A DNA stretch of 64,000 nucleotides, from the NCBI RefSeq assembly GCF_000025325.1, contig NC_013743.1, forward strand, positions 930,001 to 994,000, given 5' to 3'. A model generated the notes under the pieces. That model did not search any database. It was not told the DNA's origin and saw only the letters and a program-made list of their open reading frames with translations. The number at the start of each line of letters is the position of its first letter. The stretch's first letter is position 1. The position numbers were made by a program, and so were the translations under genes. Source of the stretch: Haloterrigena turkmenica DSM 5511. GTDB lineage: Archaea; Halobacteriota; Halobacteria; Halobacteriales; Natrialbaceae. This document shows positions 57,006 through 64,000 of the stretch, piece by piece.

Positions 57006-58206
57006 CGGTCTCACCGTCCGTATCGAACGCGTCGACGATCGCCGCAACGAGTTCGGGGGCGGGCGTGATATCGTCGACACAGCCCGTTTGAATCGCCTGA
57101 CAGGGGATGCCAAAGACCGGACTCGTCGCTTCGTCCTGTGCGATGGTTCGTCCGCCCGCGGCGTGGATCGCTTCGATTCCGTCCGCCCCGTCTCGTCCCA
57201 TCCCGGTCAGCACGACGCCACAGAGCGGATCGGTCACCCGATCGGCCGCGGTCTGCATCGTCACGTCGATCGCCGGACGCACGCCGTGAAGCCGCTCGCC
57301 GTCGTCGAGTCGGACGCGAATGCGACCGTTGACGTTACTGCGGACCTCGAGGTGAGCGTCGCCGGGGGCGATCACCGCCTCGCCGGGGTGGATCGATTCG
57401 CCGTCGGACGCCTCGCGGACGTCGTACTCGCTGCGCGTATCGAGTCGGTCGGCGAAGCGCTCGGTGAAGCCAGCGGGCATGTGCTGGACGACGAGAACCT
57501 TCGCGTCGAGCCCGATCGGCAGCCGGCTGAACAGCCGTTCGACGATCTTCGGACCGCCGGTCGAGGCACCGAGGACGACGACCGGATCGGCCGCGTACTC
57601 GCCCTCGAGTTCGACCGGCGGGAAGTCGTCGATCTCGGTTCCGGTGTCGGCGCGGCGCCCGACCGCCGGACGGTCCGGCGACGCTCGGGGACCCCCGCCG
57701 GAGCCGCCCTGCGAATCGCTTCCGGAGCCGGCGACCGCCCGGCCGGCGGCCGCCTCCTGGTTGGATCGCGTCGCGTATGCGGAGGCGGACGCGCGAGCGA
57801 GTGCGATCGACGAGACGTTCGCGTCGGCGAGTTCGTCGACTTTCGCGACGACGTCGTCGCGAAGGTCGGTGACGGTTCGTCCGTCGGCTCCGTCGGGTTT
57901 GTGAAGGAAATCGACGGCGCCGCGCTCGAGCGCGTCGAGCGTGGCTTCCGTCCCCTCCTCAGTGTGAACGCTGAGCATGAGAATCAGCGTCGGGTTCGTC
58001 GCCATGATTCGCTCGACGGCATCGATACCGCCGAGCTTCGGCATTTCGACGTCCATCGTGACGACGTCCGGGTCGTACGCCGCCACCGCTTCGATCGCTT
58101 CCGAACCGTTCGTGGCCGTCTCGACCTCGTAGCCAGCCTCGGTAAGCGCGTTGCCGATGACTGTCCGCATAAACCCCGAGTCGTCGACAACGAGTACTCT
58201 CGTCAT
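56998..58206 (-). CDS. cheB: Chemotaxis methylesterase CheB
   Basis: A 402-residue receptor demethylase. Receiver domain 1-115 with phospho-Asp52 (TMDVEMPKLGG) and LHKPDG; a Gly/Ser linker follows (about 150-190); the esterase has Ser215 (GASTGGP), His242 (QHMPAGF) and Asp339 (GMGRDGADG). All catalytic residues are present. Start overlaps the cheY stop. Confidence 0.96.
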   Translation of the reverse strand: MTRVLVVDDSGFMRTVIGNALTEAGYEVETATNGSEAIEAVAAYDPDVVTMDVEMPKLGGIDAVERIMATNPTLILMLSVHTEEGTEATLDALERGAVDFLHKPDGADGRTVTDLRDDVVAKVDELADANVSSIALARASASAYATRSNQEAAAGRAVAGSGSDSQGGSGGGPRASPDRPAVGRRADTGTEIDDFPPVELEGEYAADPVVVLGASTGGPKIVERLFSRLPIGLDAKVLVVQHMPAGFTERFADRLDTRSEYDVREASDGESIHPGEAVIAPGDAHLEVRSNVNGRIRVRLDDGERLHGVRPAIDVTMQTAADRVTDPLCGVVLTGMGRDGADGIEAIHAAGGRTIAQDEATSPVFGIPCQAIQTGCVDDITPAPELVAAIVDAFDTDGETDD

Positions 58207-58565
58207 GCCGCAGCGACGTCTGTGAGGGCCTTTCTGACGCTGGGTTCTTCGAACGGTTTCGTGACGTAGCCGTCCGCACCAGCCTTCACGGCGAGTTTCA
58301 TTTTCTCACGTTGCCCGACACTCGTACACATGATAACGCGGGCGTCCGGATCGATCTTCTTGATCGCCGCGGTCGCCTTGATGCCGTTACACTTGGGCAT
58401 CACAATATCCATCATGACGATATCGGGGTCGTGTTCTTTGTACAGTTTGACTGCTTCGGCGCCGTTGGACGCCTCTCCGAGAATGCGGTAATCCTGTTCC
58501 AAGATCTGGCGCAGTAAGTTCCGCATAAAATGAGAGTCGTCCACGATGAGCACCCCTGTCGACAT
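58203..58565 (-). CDS. cheY: Chemotaxis response regulator CheY
   Basis: A 120-residue single receiver domain: acidic pair in LIVDDSHFM, phospho-Asp53 (MMDIVMPKCNG), Thr in MCTSVGQ and Lys103 (VTKPF). Phospho-CheY would bind the motor adaptor (CheF in haloarchaea, not in this window). First gene of the cheYBACCDR run with its own promoter. Confidence 0.96.
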   Translation of the reverse strand: MSTGVLIVDDSHFMRNLLRQILEQDYRILGEASNGAEAVKLYKEHDPDIVMMDIVMPKCNGIKATAAIKKIDPDARVIMCTSVGQREKMKLAVKAGADGYVTKPFEEPSVRKALTDVAAA

Positions 58566-58586
58566 TCAGTAGTACACCAACCGCTG

Positions 58587-58595
58587 ATAACAATA
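58587..58595 (-). promoter_or_regulatory. TATA box of the cheY operon
   Basis: Minus-strand TATTGTTAT is centred about 26 bases before the cheY ATG, so transcription of the operon can start here, leaderless. Confidence 0.55.
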
Positions 58596-58621
58596 CAACT
58601 ACCATAAATGCTGTCTCCCGA

Positions 58622-58637
58622 TTATCAGTCATGATAA
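58622..58637. promoter_or_regulatory. Inverted repeat upstream of cheY
   Basis: TTATCA-GTCA-TGATAA lies about 30 bases upstream of the cheY TATA box and could bind a regulator of the chemotaxis operon. Confidence 0.4.
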
Positions 58638-58708
58638 GTGATATATACGGGACGGGGACGCCACGCAGGCCGCGACATCGTTGACCCCGAAACGCCGGCT
58701 CGGTCGCC

Positions 58709-59515
58709 CTATTCCCGTTGTCCGGACGCCAACAGGAGACGCTCAACGTCGACCACTGGGGTCGCCTCGATGACAATTTCCTGTGGCGATCCCGAATCCG
58801 CCGTTCGGTTCGTGTCCCTCTCATCGGCGTCGTCCGTCGCTCCCGCCGCCGCGGACTCGGGTTCGAACGGGGTTCCGTCCGCGTCGCCGGTCCCGTCCGA
58901 GATCGACCCCTGCATCGCCGACAGCGCGCTCCCGCCGGCGCCGCGGTCGGCGTCGACTGCGCTCGCGCTCCGCTGGGAGCCGGCGGCGGCCCTACCGGAC
59001 GCGGCGGGTTTGCGCTCCGTTTCGAAGAGCGCGACCACCAGCGGATGGTCGAGCGCGTCGCCGGCGAGTCGGCTCTCCTCGAGGGTCGTTTCGTCGACGA
59101 TCTCGTCCTCCGGAACCGCCTCCACGCCGATCACCTCGTCGACGTGGACCGCGGCGGACTGCTGGTCGGACGGCCGGTCGAGCACGAGCAAGCGTTCGCG
59201 CCCCGCGGTGGTCTCGCGCTCGACGGTCGGGAAGTGAACTCCCGGATCGACCACGGCCGTGATATCCCCGCGCAGGTCAACCATCCCCTCGATCGCCGGC
59301 GGCGCCCGCGGGACGCGCGTGAAGTCGTCGGGAACCTCCGCGAGCGTGCGTACCGCCGTGACCGGTATCGCGAACCGGTGGTCGCCAACTCCGAAGACCA
59401 CGAACTGCTCGAGTTCCGCCTGCGGCTCGTCCGTCTCGCTACCGTCGCGTTGCCGTCTTTCGTCGGCGTCGTCGATATCGATTCCGAGAAGCTTTTCGGA
59501 GAGATCCGGGGTCAT
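58709..59515 (-). CDS. cheW: Chemotaxis coupling protein CheW with insertion
   Basis: A 268-residue coupling protein. The CheW domain starts near residue 33 (ELEQFVVFGVGDHRFAIPV) and includes EGMVDLRGDITAVVD. An insert of about 85 residues, Ala/Gly/Ser/Asp-rich and disordered (about 166-250), separates the main fold from the last strand and helix (IEATPVVDVERLLLA). An acidic N-terminal 30-residue stretch is extra. It lies 143 bases upstream of cheY on the same strand. Confidence 0.9.
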   Translation of the reverse strand: MTPDLSEKLLGIDIDDADERRQRDGSETDEPQAELEQFVVFGVGDHRFAIPVTAVRTLAEVPDDFTRVPRAPPAIEGMVDLRGDITAVVDPGVHFPTVERETTAGRERLLVLDRPSDQQSAAVHVDEVIGVEAVPEDEIVDETTLEESRLAGDALDHPLVVALFETERKPAASGRAAAGSQRSASAVDADRGAGGSALSAMQGSISDGTGDADGTPFEPESAAAGATDDADERDTNRTADSGSPQEIVIEATPVVDVERLLLASGQRE

Positions 59516-59630
59516 GTTCTTGCTCGAGCATCACATTCCAACACTAAAACGTTGACTCCCATCGCCGGAATTCGCCGCCAACGACGCGGAACCGCGGTTC
59601 GCGTTTGTTGTTCGGATTTCGACCGAAATC

Positions 59631-59638
59631 CTTATTTT
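59631..59638 (+). promoter_or_regulatory. TATA box of the divergent cheW-like gene
   Basis: CTTATTTT is about 28 bases before the ATG at 59663 and supports this start. Confidence 0.5.
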
Positions 59639-59662
59639 CACACAGTTAAATTCCGGACCAGT

Positions 59663-60121
59663 ATGGCATCGTCCGTAAACCGAGACCGTGACGGCGATCG
59701 GGTCTTCGTACTGACGTTTACCCTTCAAAGAGACCGCTACTGCGTTCGGGCCGCCTCCGTCGACTCCGTCCTCGGGGTCAGCGACGATCAGTCCGTCGCG
59801 ACGGCCGACGATCCGTGGAACGCCGGGACCGTCTCCGTCGCCGGCGACCGCATTCGAGTCGTCGACCTCCCCCGGGCGTTCACCTCGTCGACCCGGACGA
59901 TCAACCGGATCGAGACGCCGAAACTGCTCGTCTTTCGGCTGACCGACGCCGATGACGCGTACGTCGGCTGGCTCGTCGACGATGTCGACGTCACGCGAAC
60001 CGTACGGACGACCGACCTCGAGTCGACGCCGACCGGCGCCCGGACCGCACACGTCAAGGGACGGCTCGAGATCGACGGCGAGGAAGTCCTCTGGCTCGAC
60101 GAACGAGCGATTCACGGCTGA
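59663..60121 (+). CDS. CheW-like protein
   Basis: A 152-residue single CheW-like domain (FVLTFTLQRDRYCVRAASVD, SVAGDRIRVVDLPRAF, WLVDDVDVTRTV). It is divergent from cheW with a 147-base gap and is more divergent in sequence. It may couple other receptors or be specialised. Confidence 0.8.
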   Translation: MASSVNRDRDGDRVFVLTFTLQRDRYCVRAASVDSVLGVSDDQSVATADDPWNAGTVSVAGDRIRVVDLPRAFTSSTRTINRIETPKLLVFRLTDADDAYVGWLVDDVDVTRTVRTTDLESTPTGARTAHVKGRLEIDGEEVLWLDERAIHG

Positions 60122-60180
60122 CAATCTTCCGCGGCCGCTCGCCAAAACCGACGTTCCGATAGCAGGGTCCTCGAGCCGGG

Positions 60181-60960
60181 TCACCCCATGCCCGGCGGCG
60201 GGCCGTCGTTCGAATCGTCGTCGATATCGACGTTCAGCCCCATCTCCTCGCGTTCTTTGCGGAGCCGCTTGACCTCCCGATAGTAGTACGCGATTCCGAC
60301 GCCGCCGATGAGCGCGACGGTGCCGATCAGTCCGATGAACAGGGGGACGTCGCGGCTGAGGTAGTAGTGGACGGAGATTTCGTCCTCGACTTCCTCCCAG
60401 TAGAGTCGCTCCTCGTCGTCGACGATCTCCCGCTCGTAGCCGTTGGGGCTGACGTCGCCGAAGAGGAAGTTCGTCGTCCGGTGTCCCTCGGGGAGCCGGA
60501 CCTCGTAGGAGCCCTCGACGTACGCCGGCAGGCTGAACGTCTTCCGACCCGCCTCGCCCGAAAACGCGAGCGTTCCGTTCTCGTCGGGGACGCGAACCTC
60601 GGTGCTCGAGCGGCTCTGCTCGATGTCCAGTTCCGACCCCGTCACCTCGGTTCCGTTGGGGTACCAGTAGCGGACGCTGTGGATGTCGAGCGCCTGCTCG
60701 CTGAAAACGGTCGACCGGGAGAGCGAGAGCTCCTCCTGGCCGTCGAGGTCGTACACGGCGCGGAATTCGCCGCTGCTGAGCATGTTTCCGCCCTCGACGT
60801 CGATGGTGACATCGGCGTCGGACGCGTTGCCCCGCAGGTCGTCGTACTCTTGGTCTCGATCGAGTTCCTCGTCGGAAATCCCGCCGAAAACGCCCGAACA
60901 GCCGGCGGTGGTAACGAGCAACCCGACCGCGATCACCGCGAGAACGAGCCGGCGATTCAT
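60181..60960 (-). CDS. Haloarchaeal lipoprotein with C-terminal membrane helix (DUF5803-like)
   Basis: A 259-residue protein. The signal MNRRLVLAVIAVGLLVTTAGC ends at a lipobox Cys near 21; the ectodomain is beta-rich (VRYWYPNGTEVTGS, FSLPAYVEGSYEVRLPEG); a membrane helix (VPLFIGLIGTVALIGGVGIAYYY) and a charged tail follow. With both lipid anchor and helix the middle part is extracytoplasmic. It ends an operon-like trio behind tfe and the DUF2110-like gene. Function unknown. Confidence 0.75.
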   Translation of the reverse strand: MNRRLVLAVIAVGLLVTTAGCSGVFGGISDEELDRDQEYDDLRGNASDADVTIDVEGGNMLSSGEFRAVYDLDGQEELSLSRSTVFSEQALDIHSVRYWYPNGTEVTGSELDIEQSRSSTEVRVPDENGTLAFSGEAGRKTFSLPAYVEGSYEVRLPEGHRTTNFLFGDVSPNGYEREIVDDEERLYWEEVEDEISVHYYLSRDVPLFIGLIGTVALIGGVGIAYYYREVKRLRKEREEMGLNVDIDDDSNDGPPPGMG

Positions 60961-60961
60961 A

Positions 60962-61663
60962 TTACGGAACGACACAGCGGAGCTCCGCCGGGAGGTACTC
61001 GCCGACGCTCGCGAGCAGTCCCGGCGGGTCGGTATCTTCGGTGCAGATCACGCTCTGTTCGAGGAGCCCCAGTCGTTCGACGGTGACGTAGTCCTGGGCG
61101 TGGCCGGCGCGGTTCAGCGTCGCCCGCACCTCGGCGCGGGTGGCGCTGTTGACATTGAGCCGACCGTCGCCGCGGGTCCAGTCGTAGAGTCGGTCTCGTT
61201 CTTCGTCGGCGAGCCGGGACGGTTCGCCCTCGCTGTCCTCGCCGGCGGCCGCCGAGCCGTAGACGAACCGCAGCGGCAGATGCTGTACCAGTCCGTACCG
61301 TTCGCGGAGCTGTTCGGGCGACCCCGGGCCGAGTCCGAGTTCGTCGGTCGGGATCCGCACGCCCTCGCCCTGTCCCGCGTCGAGAACGAAGCCGTCGTCG
61401 TCCCAGGACTCGAGGGTGCCGACGTACGTTTCGCCGGGCTCTAAGTCGGGGACGATCTCGCCGAACTCCTCGCGGAGGGCGTTGCGAGCGACGGTGGCGT
61501 CCTCGCCCTCGATCGTGACCGAGGGGAAGTCGTCGTGTCGCACGCCGAGTTCGAACTCGACTTCGAGCTCGCCGATCTCGTTGGCGACCAGCGAGCGAAG
61601 CGAGTCCAGTGCCCGCTCGCGGGCATCGCCTTCGACGTATAGTTTGGTTGCGAGTACGACCAT
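60962..61663 (-). CDS. DUF2110-like protein
   Basis: A 233-residue cytosolic protein of the archaeal DUF2110 type, linked in position to tfe. It has GETYVGTLESWDDDGFVLDAG and GEGVRIPTDELGLGPGSPEQ, and a Zn-lacking C-terminal half. Its start MVVLATKLYVEG overlaps the tfe stop. Function unknown; conserved neighbourhood suggests a role with transcription or RNA. Confidence 0.75.
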   Translation of the reverse strand: MVVLATKLYVEGDARERALDSLRSLVANEIGELEVEFELGVRHDDFPSVTIEGEDATVARNALREEFGEIVPDLEPGETYVGTLESWDDDGFVLDAGQGEGVRIPTDELGLGPGSPEQLRERYGLVQHLPLRFVYGSAAAGEDSEGEPSRLADEERDRLYDWTRGDGRLNVNSATRAEVRATLNRAGHAQDYVTVERLGLLEQSVICTEDTDPPGLLASVGEYLPAELRCVVP

Positions 61664-62181
61664 CAGGCCTCTAGGTTGAGTTCGTCCTCGAGGGCGTCGA
61701 GGCGGTCGTCCATCGCGTTGACGAGCCGATCGTTGTCCATCGATTCCAGCGGCGAGCCACACTCGGGACACTCGAAGCCGAAGTCCATGGCCTCGCCGAA
61801 CTCGAAGCGGATCGAGCAGATCTCACAGAGGTAGAACTCGTGGTTGCGCTCGTACTCCCGGCGTTCTTCTAAGGCCTCGTGGAGGCGGTACATCTCCTCC
61901 TCTAAGTTCTCCGGAATGTTGTCGTACTCGAACGTCCAGAGGTAGGTGAGCCAGCCCGAGTCCTCGTCGCGCAGCCGCCGGTAGGTCGCGAGATCGTTCT
62001 CGTACAGGATAAACAGCGCCCGCCGCACGTCGTTCAACTCGAGATCCAGCTCTTCCGCGAGCTCCTCGTCGGTCACTTCCCCGTCCGGCGGCGCCGCCGC
62101 GACGGGCATCCCCTTGGGACCGACCAGCTCGTGCAAGTACTTCTGGATGACCGGATCCTCGAGCAGGTCCTCAAAAGCCAT
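61663..62181 (-). CDS. tfe: Transcription initiation factor TFE alpha
   Basis: A 172-residue general transcription factor that helps open promoter DNA. Residues 1-95 form the winged helix (EVTDEELAEELDLELNDVRRAL), then a coiled coil, then a Cys4 zinc ribbon (LCEICSIRFEF and FECPECGSPL) at about 125-150. Complete in length; first gene of the trio. Confidence 0.95.
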   Translation of the reverse strand: MAFEDLLEDPVIQKYLHELVGPKGMPVAAAPPDGEVTDEELAEELDLELNDVRRALFILYENDLATYRRLRDEDSGWLTYLWTFEYDNIPENLEEEMYRLHEALEERREYERNHEFYLCEICSIRFEFGEAMDFGFECPECGSPLESMDNDRLVNAMDDRLDALEDELNLEA

Positions 62182-62292
62182 TACCTACGTGTAACGGCAT
62201 GTGGCCATTAAGTCTTGTTAACTGCCTCGCGTGCAGGGACCCGCCGGCGGAGTCGCTTCGGACTCCTGAACCGTCGCCCGGGGGAGTCCCCG

Positions 62293-62526
62293 TTACTCGG
62301 TCGGACCGTCGTCCGACTGTCCCGTTCTGCCCAGTACCAGACGCAGGGTAACGACGATCAGCAGGAGCATGGTCGCCTGAAAGAGCCCGAAGAACATCCC
62401 CCTCGACATCGCTATCATGAGGTGATGGCCGGTCGCGACCAGCACGACCATGTTGAGCACGACCAGCACCGCGGCGAACATGTAGTACTCGATCGGCGTC
62501 CGCTGTAGCGGCGCGTCCGAATCCAT
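62293..62526 (-). CDS. Small two-helix membrane protein
   Basis: A 77-residue protein, with helices IEYYMFAAVLVVLNMVVLVA and FFGLFQATMLLLIVVTLRLV and hydrophilic ends. Unknown family. Confidence 0.65.
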   Translation of the reverse strand: MDSDAPLQRTPIEYYMFAAVLVVLNMVVLVATGHHLMIAMSRGMFFGLFQATMLLLIVVTLRLVLGRTGQSDDGPTE

Positions 62527-62622
62527 ACTCGATCTGGGACCTCGAGGAGTGAAAAGCTAGCCGTTCGCGAGTGGTAGTGGAGTCACCGATCACAGCTACA
62601 CGACGAATCGGCTATCTGGGCC

Positions 62623-64000
62623 TCAGACTTCGTTCGCCTCGAGCTTGTACTTCTGCACCTTGCCGCTGGTGGTCCGAGGAAGCTCGTCGATGAACTCGAC
62701 CTCCCGGGGGTGTTTGTACTCGGCGACGCGGTCGAGGCTGTACCGCTTGAGTTCGTCGGCGGTCACGTCCGCCCCTGGATCGACGCCGGCCCCGGGAACG
62801 ACGAAGGCCTTCGGGACTTCGTTGCGGCGGTCGTCCGGGACGCCGATGACGGCGACGTCCGCGACGGCCTCGTGTTCCAACAGCAGGGCCTCGAGTTCGC
62901 TGGGATAGACGTTGTAGCCGGCGCTGACGATGACGTGTTTCTTGCGGTCGACGATCTCGTAGTAGTTGTTCTCGTCCCGACGGGCGATGTCACCCGTCCG
63001 GAAGTAGCCGTTCTCGGTGAACGCGGCCTCGGTCGCCTCGGGCATGTCGTGGTAGCCCGTCATGACCTGCGGGCCGCGCACGAGGAGTTCGCCCTCCTCG
63101 CCGGAGGCGACCTCGTCACCGCTCTCGTCGACGATTTTGCAGTCGGTCATCCGCAGCGGCTGGCCGATCGTCCCGTGTCGCAGGCCGAACGACGAGCCCA
63201 GTTGAGTGTGGGTGGCGCCGTGGGTCTCGGTGAGCCCATACCCCTCGGAGATGTCGACGCCGGCGGTCTCCTCGAACCGTTCCTGGACCGCCGTCGAGAG
63301 CTTCGCACCCCCCTCCGAGGCCGACTCGAGGCTCGACAGATCGTACTCGCCGAAGCCCTCGGCCTCGACCATGTCGGCGTACATCGTCGTCACGCCCACG
63401 AAGTGGGTGATCTCCTCGTCCTCGATGAGCTGCATGCACTCTCGGGCGTCCCACTCGAGGGCGCTGCGGAAGTACAGGCTCCCGCCGCCGACCAGCGGCT
63501 GGAGGGCGGTGTGGGTGAAGCCGGTGATGTGATACAGCGGCAGCCAGACGAGACTGCGGACGTCTTCGCCCTCGACGTCGACGTTGGAGGACGTCAGCGG
63601 CCAGCTCATCTGTGCGCGCGTGTTTCGGTGGGTGAGCTGGACGCCCTTCGGATCGCCCGTCGTTCCCGACGTGTAGGGCAGCAAGGCGACGTCGTCGTCG
63701 GTCCGCTCGACCAGCGTCGGCTCACCGCTGACGTCCTCGAAGAAGACGTCGTCGGGGTCTCGATCTGCCAGCTCGCTCTCGATGGTGACGACCGCGGGCT
63801 CCCGATCGGTGTCCTCAAGAGCTTCGTCGACGACCTCCCGGAGCAGCGGGTGGGTGACGATCGCCGTCGCGTCGGCGTCCGCTAGTTGGTAGGCGACCTC
63901 GCGGCGCTTGTACTGCGGGTTGACCGGCGAGAAGACGACGCCGGCCCTGAACGCGCCTAGCGAGGCCACGAGGTACTCCGGGCAGTTCGGCAGGAAGAGC
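62623..64000 (-). CDS. Acyl-CoA synthetase (AMP-forming), 5' end outside the window
   Basis: The C-terminal 459 residues of an ANL-family acid:CoA ligase, activating a fatty acid as acyl-AMP. The P-loop-like motif is LPYTSGTTGDPKGV, the adenylation motif YGLTETHGA, and the hinge YFRTGDIARRDENNYYEIVDRKK. C-terminal TTSGKVQKYKL has the catalytic Lys. The frame reads on through NCPEYLVASL to the window edge, so the N-terminus is missing here. It would supply the beta-oxidation enzymes in this window. Confidence 0.92.
   Translation of the reverse strand, partial: LFLPNCPEYLVASLGAFRAGVVFSPVNPQYKRREVAYQLADADATAIVTHPLLREVVDEALEDTDREPAVVTIESELADRDPDDVFFEDVSGEPTLVERTDDDVALLPYTSGTTGDPKGVQLTHRNTRAQMSWPLTSSNVDVEGEDVRSLVWLPLYHITGFTHTALQPLVGGGSLYFRSALEWDARECMQLIEDEEITHFVGVTTMYADMVEAEGFGEYDLSSLESASEGGAKLSTAVQERFEETAGVDISEGYGLTETHGATHTQLGSSFGLRHGTIGQPLRMTDCKIVDESGDEVASGEEGELLVRGPQVMTGYHDMPEATEAAFTENGYFRTGDIARRDENNYYEIVDRKKHVIVSAGYNVYPSELEALLLEHEAVADVAVIGVPDDRRNEVPKAFVVPGAGVDPGADVTADELKRYSLDRVAEYKHPREVEFIDELPRTTSGKVQKYKLEANEV

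Overview
The window is chromosomal DNA from a halophilic archaeon (class Halobacteria, most like the Natrialbales group; I cannot name a genus). The evidence is high GC with strong G/C third positions, very acidic proteins, TATA boxes 26-30 bases before start codons (leaderless transcripts), an archaeal TFE gene, a HalX response regulator, Tat export (TatA and a twin-arginine lipoprotein) and class III (archaeal pilin) signal peptides. No insertion sequence, prophage or CRISPR array was seen.

Layout. 0.6-4.2 kb: creatininase-family hydrolase, NikR, cupin, a small membrane protein with a doubtful start, a DUF4382-type lipoprotein. 4.4-11.9 kb: beta-oxidation genes (two acyl-CoA dehydrogenases, a hydroxyacyl-CoA dehydrogenase/enoyl-CoA hydratase fusion) around a convergent sensor kinase/HalX regulator pair; the kinase has a 3' frameshift in a G tract. 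12-16.5 kb: Cys-rich HTH regulator and a Zn/Cd-type P1B ATPase with a palindrome beside its TATA box. 16.8-23.3 kb: SdhA-like flavoprotein, AlkA-type glycosylase, a protein built of five-residue repeats ending in a PRC-barrel, catalase-peroxidase. 23.9-29.3 kb: RimK-type ligase fused to an aspartic-protease-like domain, a flippase, an acetyltransferase with zinc ribbon, an AstE/AspA-like deacylase. 29.5-33 kb: sdhCDBA. 33-36.5 kb: small genes, a remarkable series of short hairpins, HD hydrolase, peroxiredoxin, tatA, tRNA-Arg(CCT) with copies of its 3' end nearby. 36.6-39 kb: ACAD10/11-like dehydrogenase and SDR reductase. 62.6-64 kb: acyl-CoA synthetase cut by the window edge.

The most distinctive part is 39.3-60.1 kb. 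One strand carries a seven-gene type IV pilus-like operon: a giant secretion ATPase with an acidic tail of about 480 residues, a PilC/TadC membrane platform, and five coupled small proteins, each with an RG-hydrophobic pilin-like N-terminus. Facing it is a chemotaxis operon (cheY-cheB-cheA-cheC-tandem cheC-cheD-cheR, with cheW just upstream and a second, divergent cheW-like gene). CheA has 1286 residues because a disordered acidic segment of about 650 residues separates its P2-like and P3 domains. That segment repeats short acidic-hydrophobic motifs (VDDLL, LDDLF, FDDLF) resembling the CheY-binding ends of bacterial FliM and CheZ. The pilus ATPase tail carries a related set of xSIF/xLF motifs. 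Whether these are docking sites linking signalling and pilus machinery is inference, but it is the best candidate for something undescribed here.

Functionally the window combines fatty-acid catabolism feeding acetyl-CoA and reduced carriers to the TCA/respiratory chain (succinate dehydrogenase), metal and oxidative-stress defence, and surface appendage and taxis systems. Domain calls are from reading the sequence; no database search was possible.
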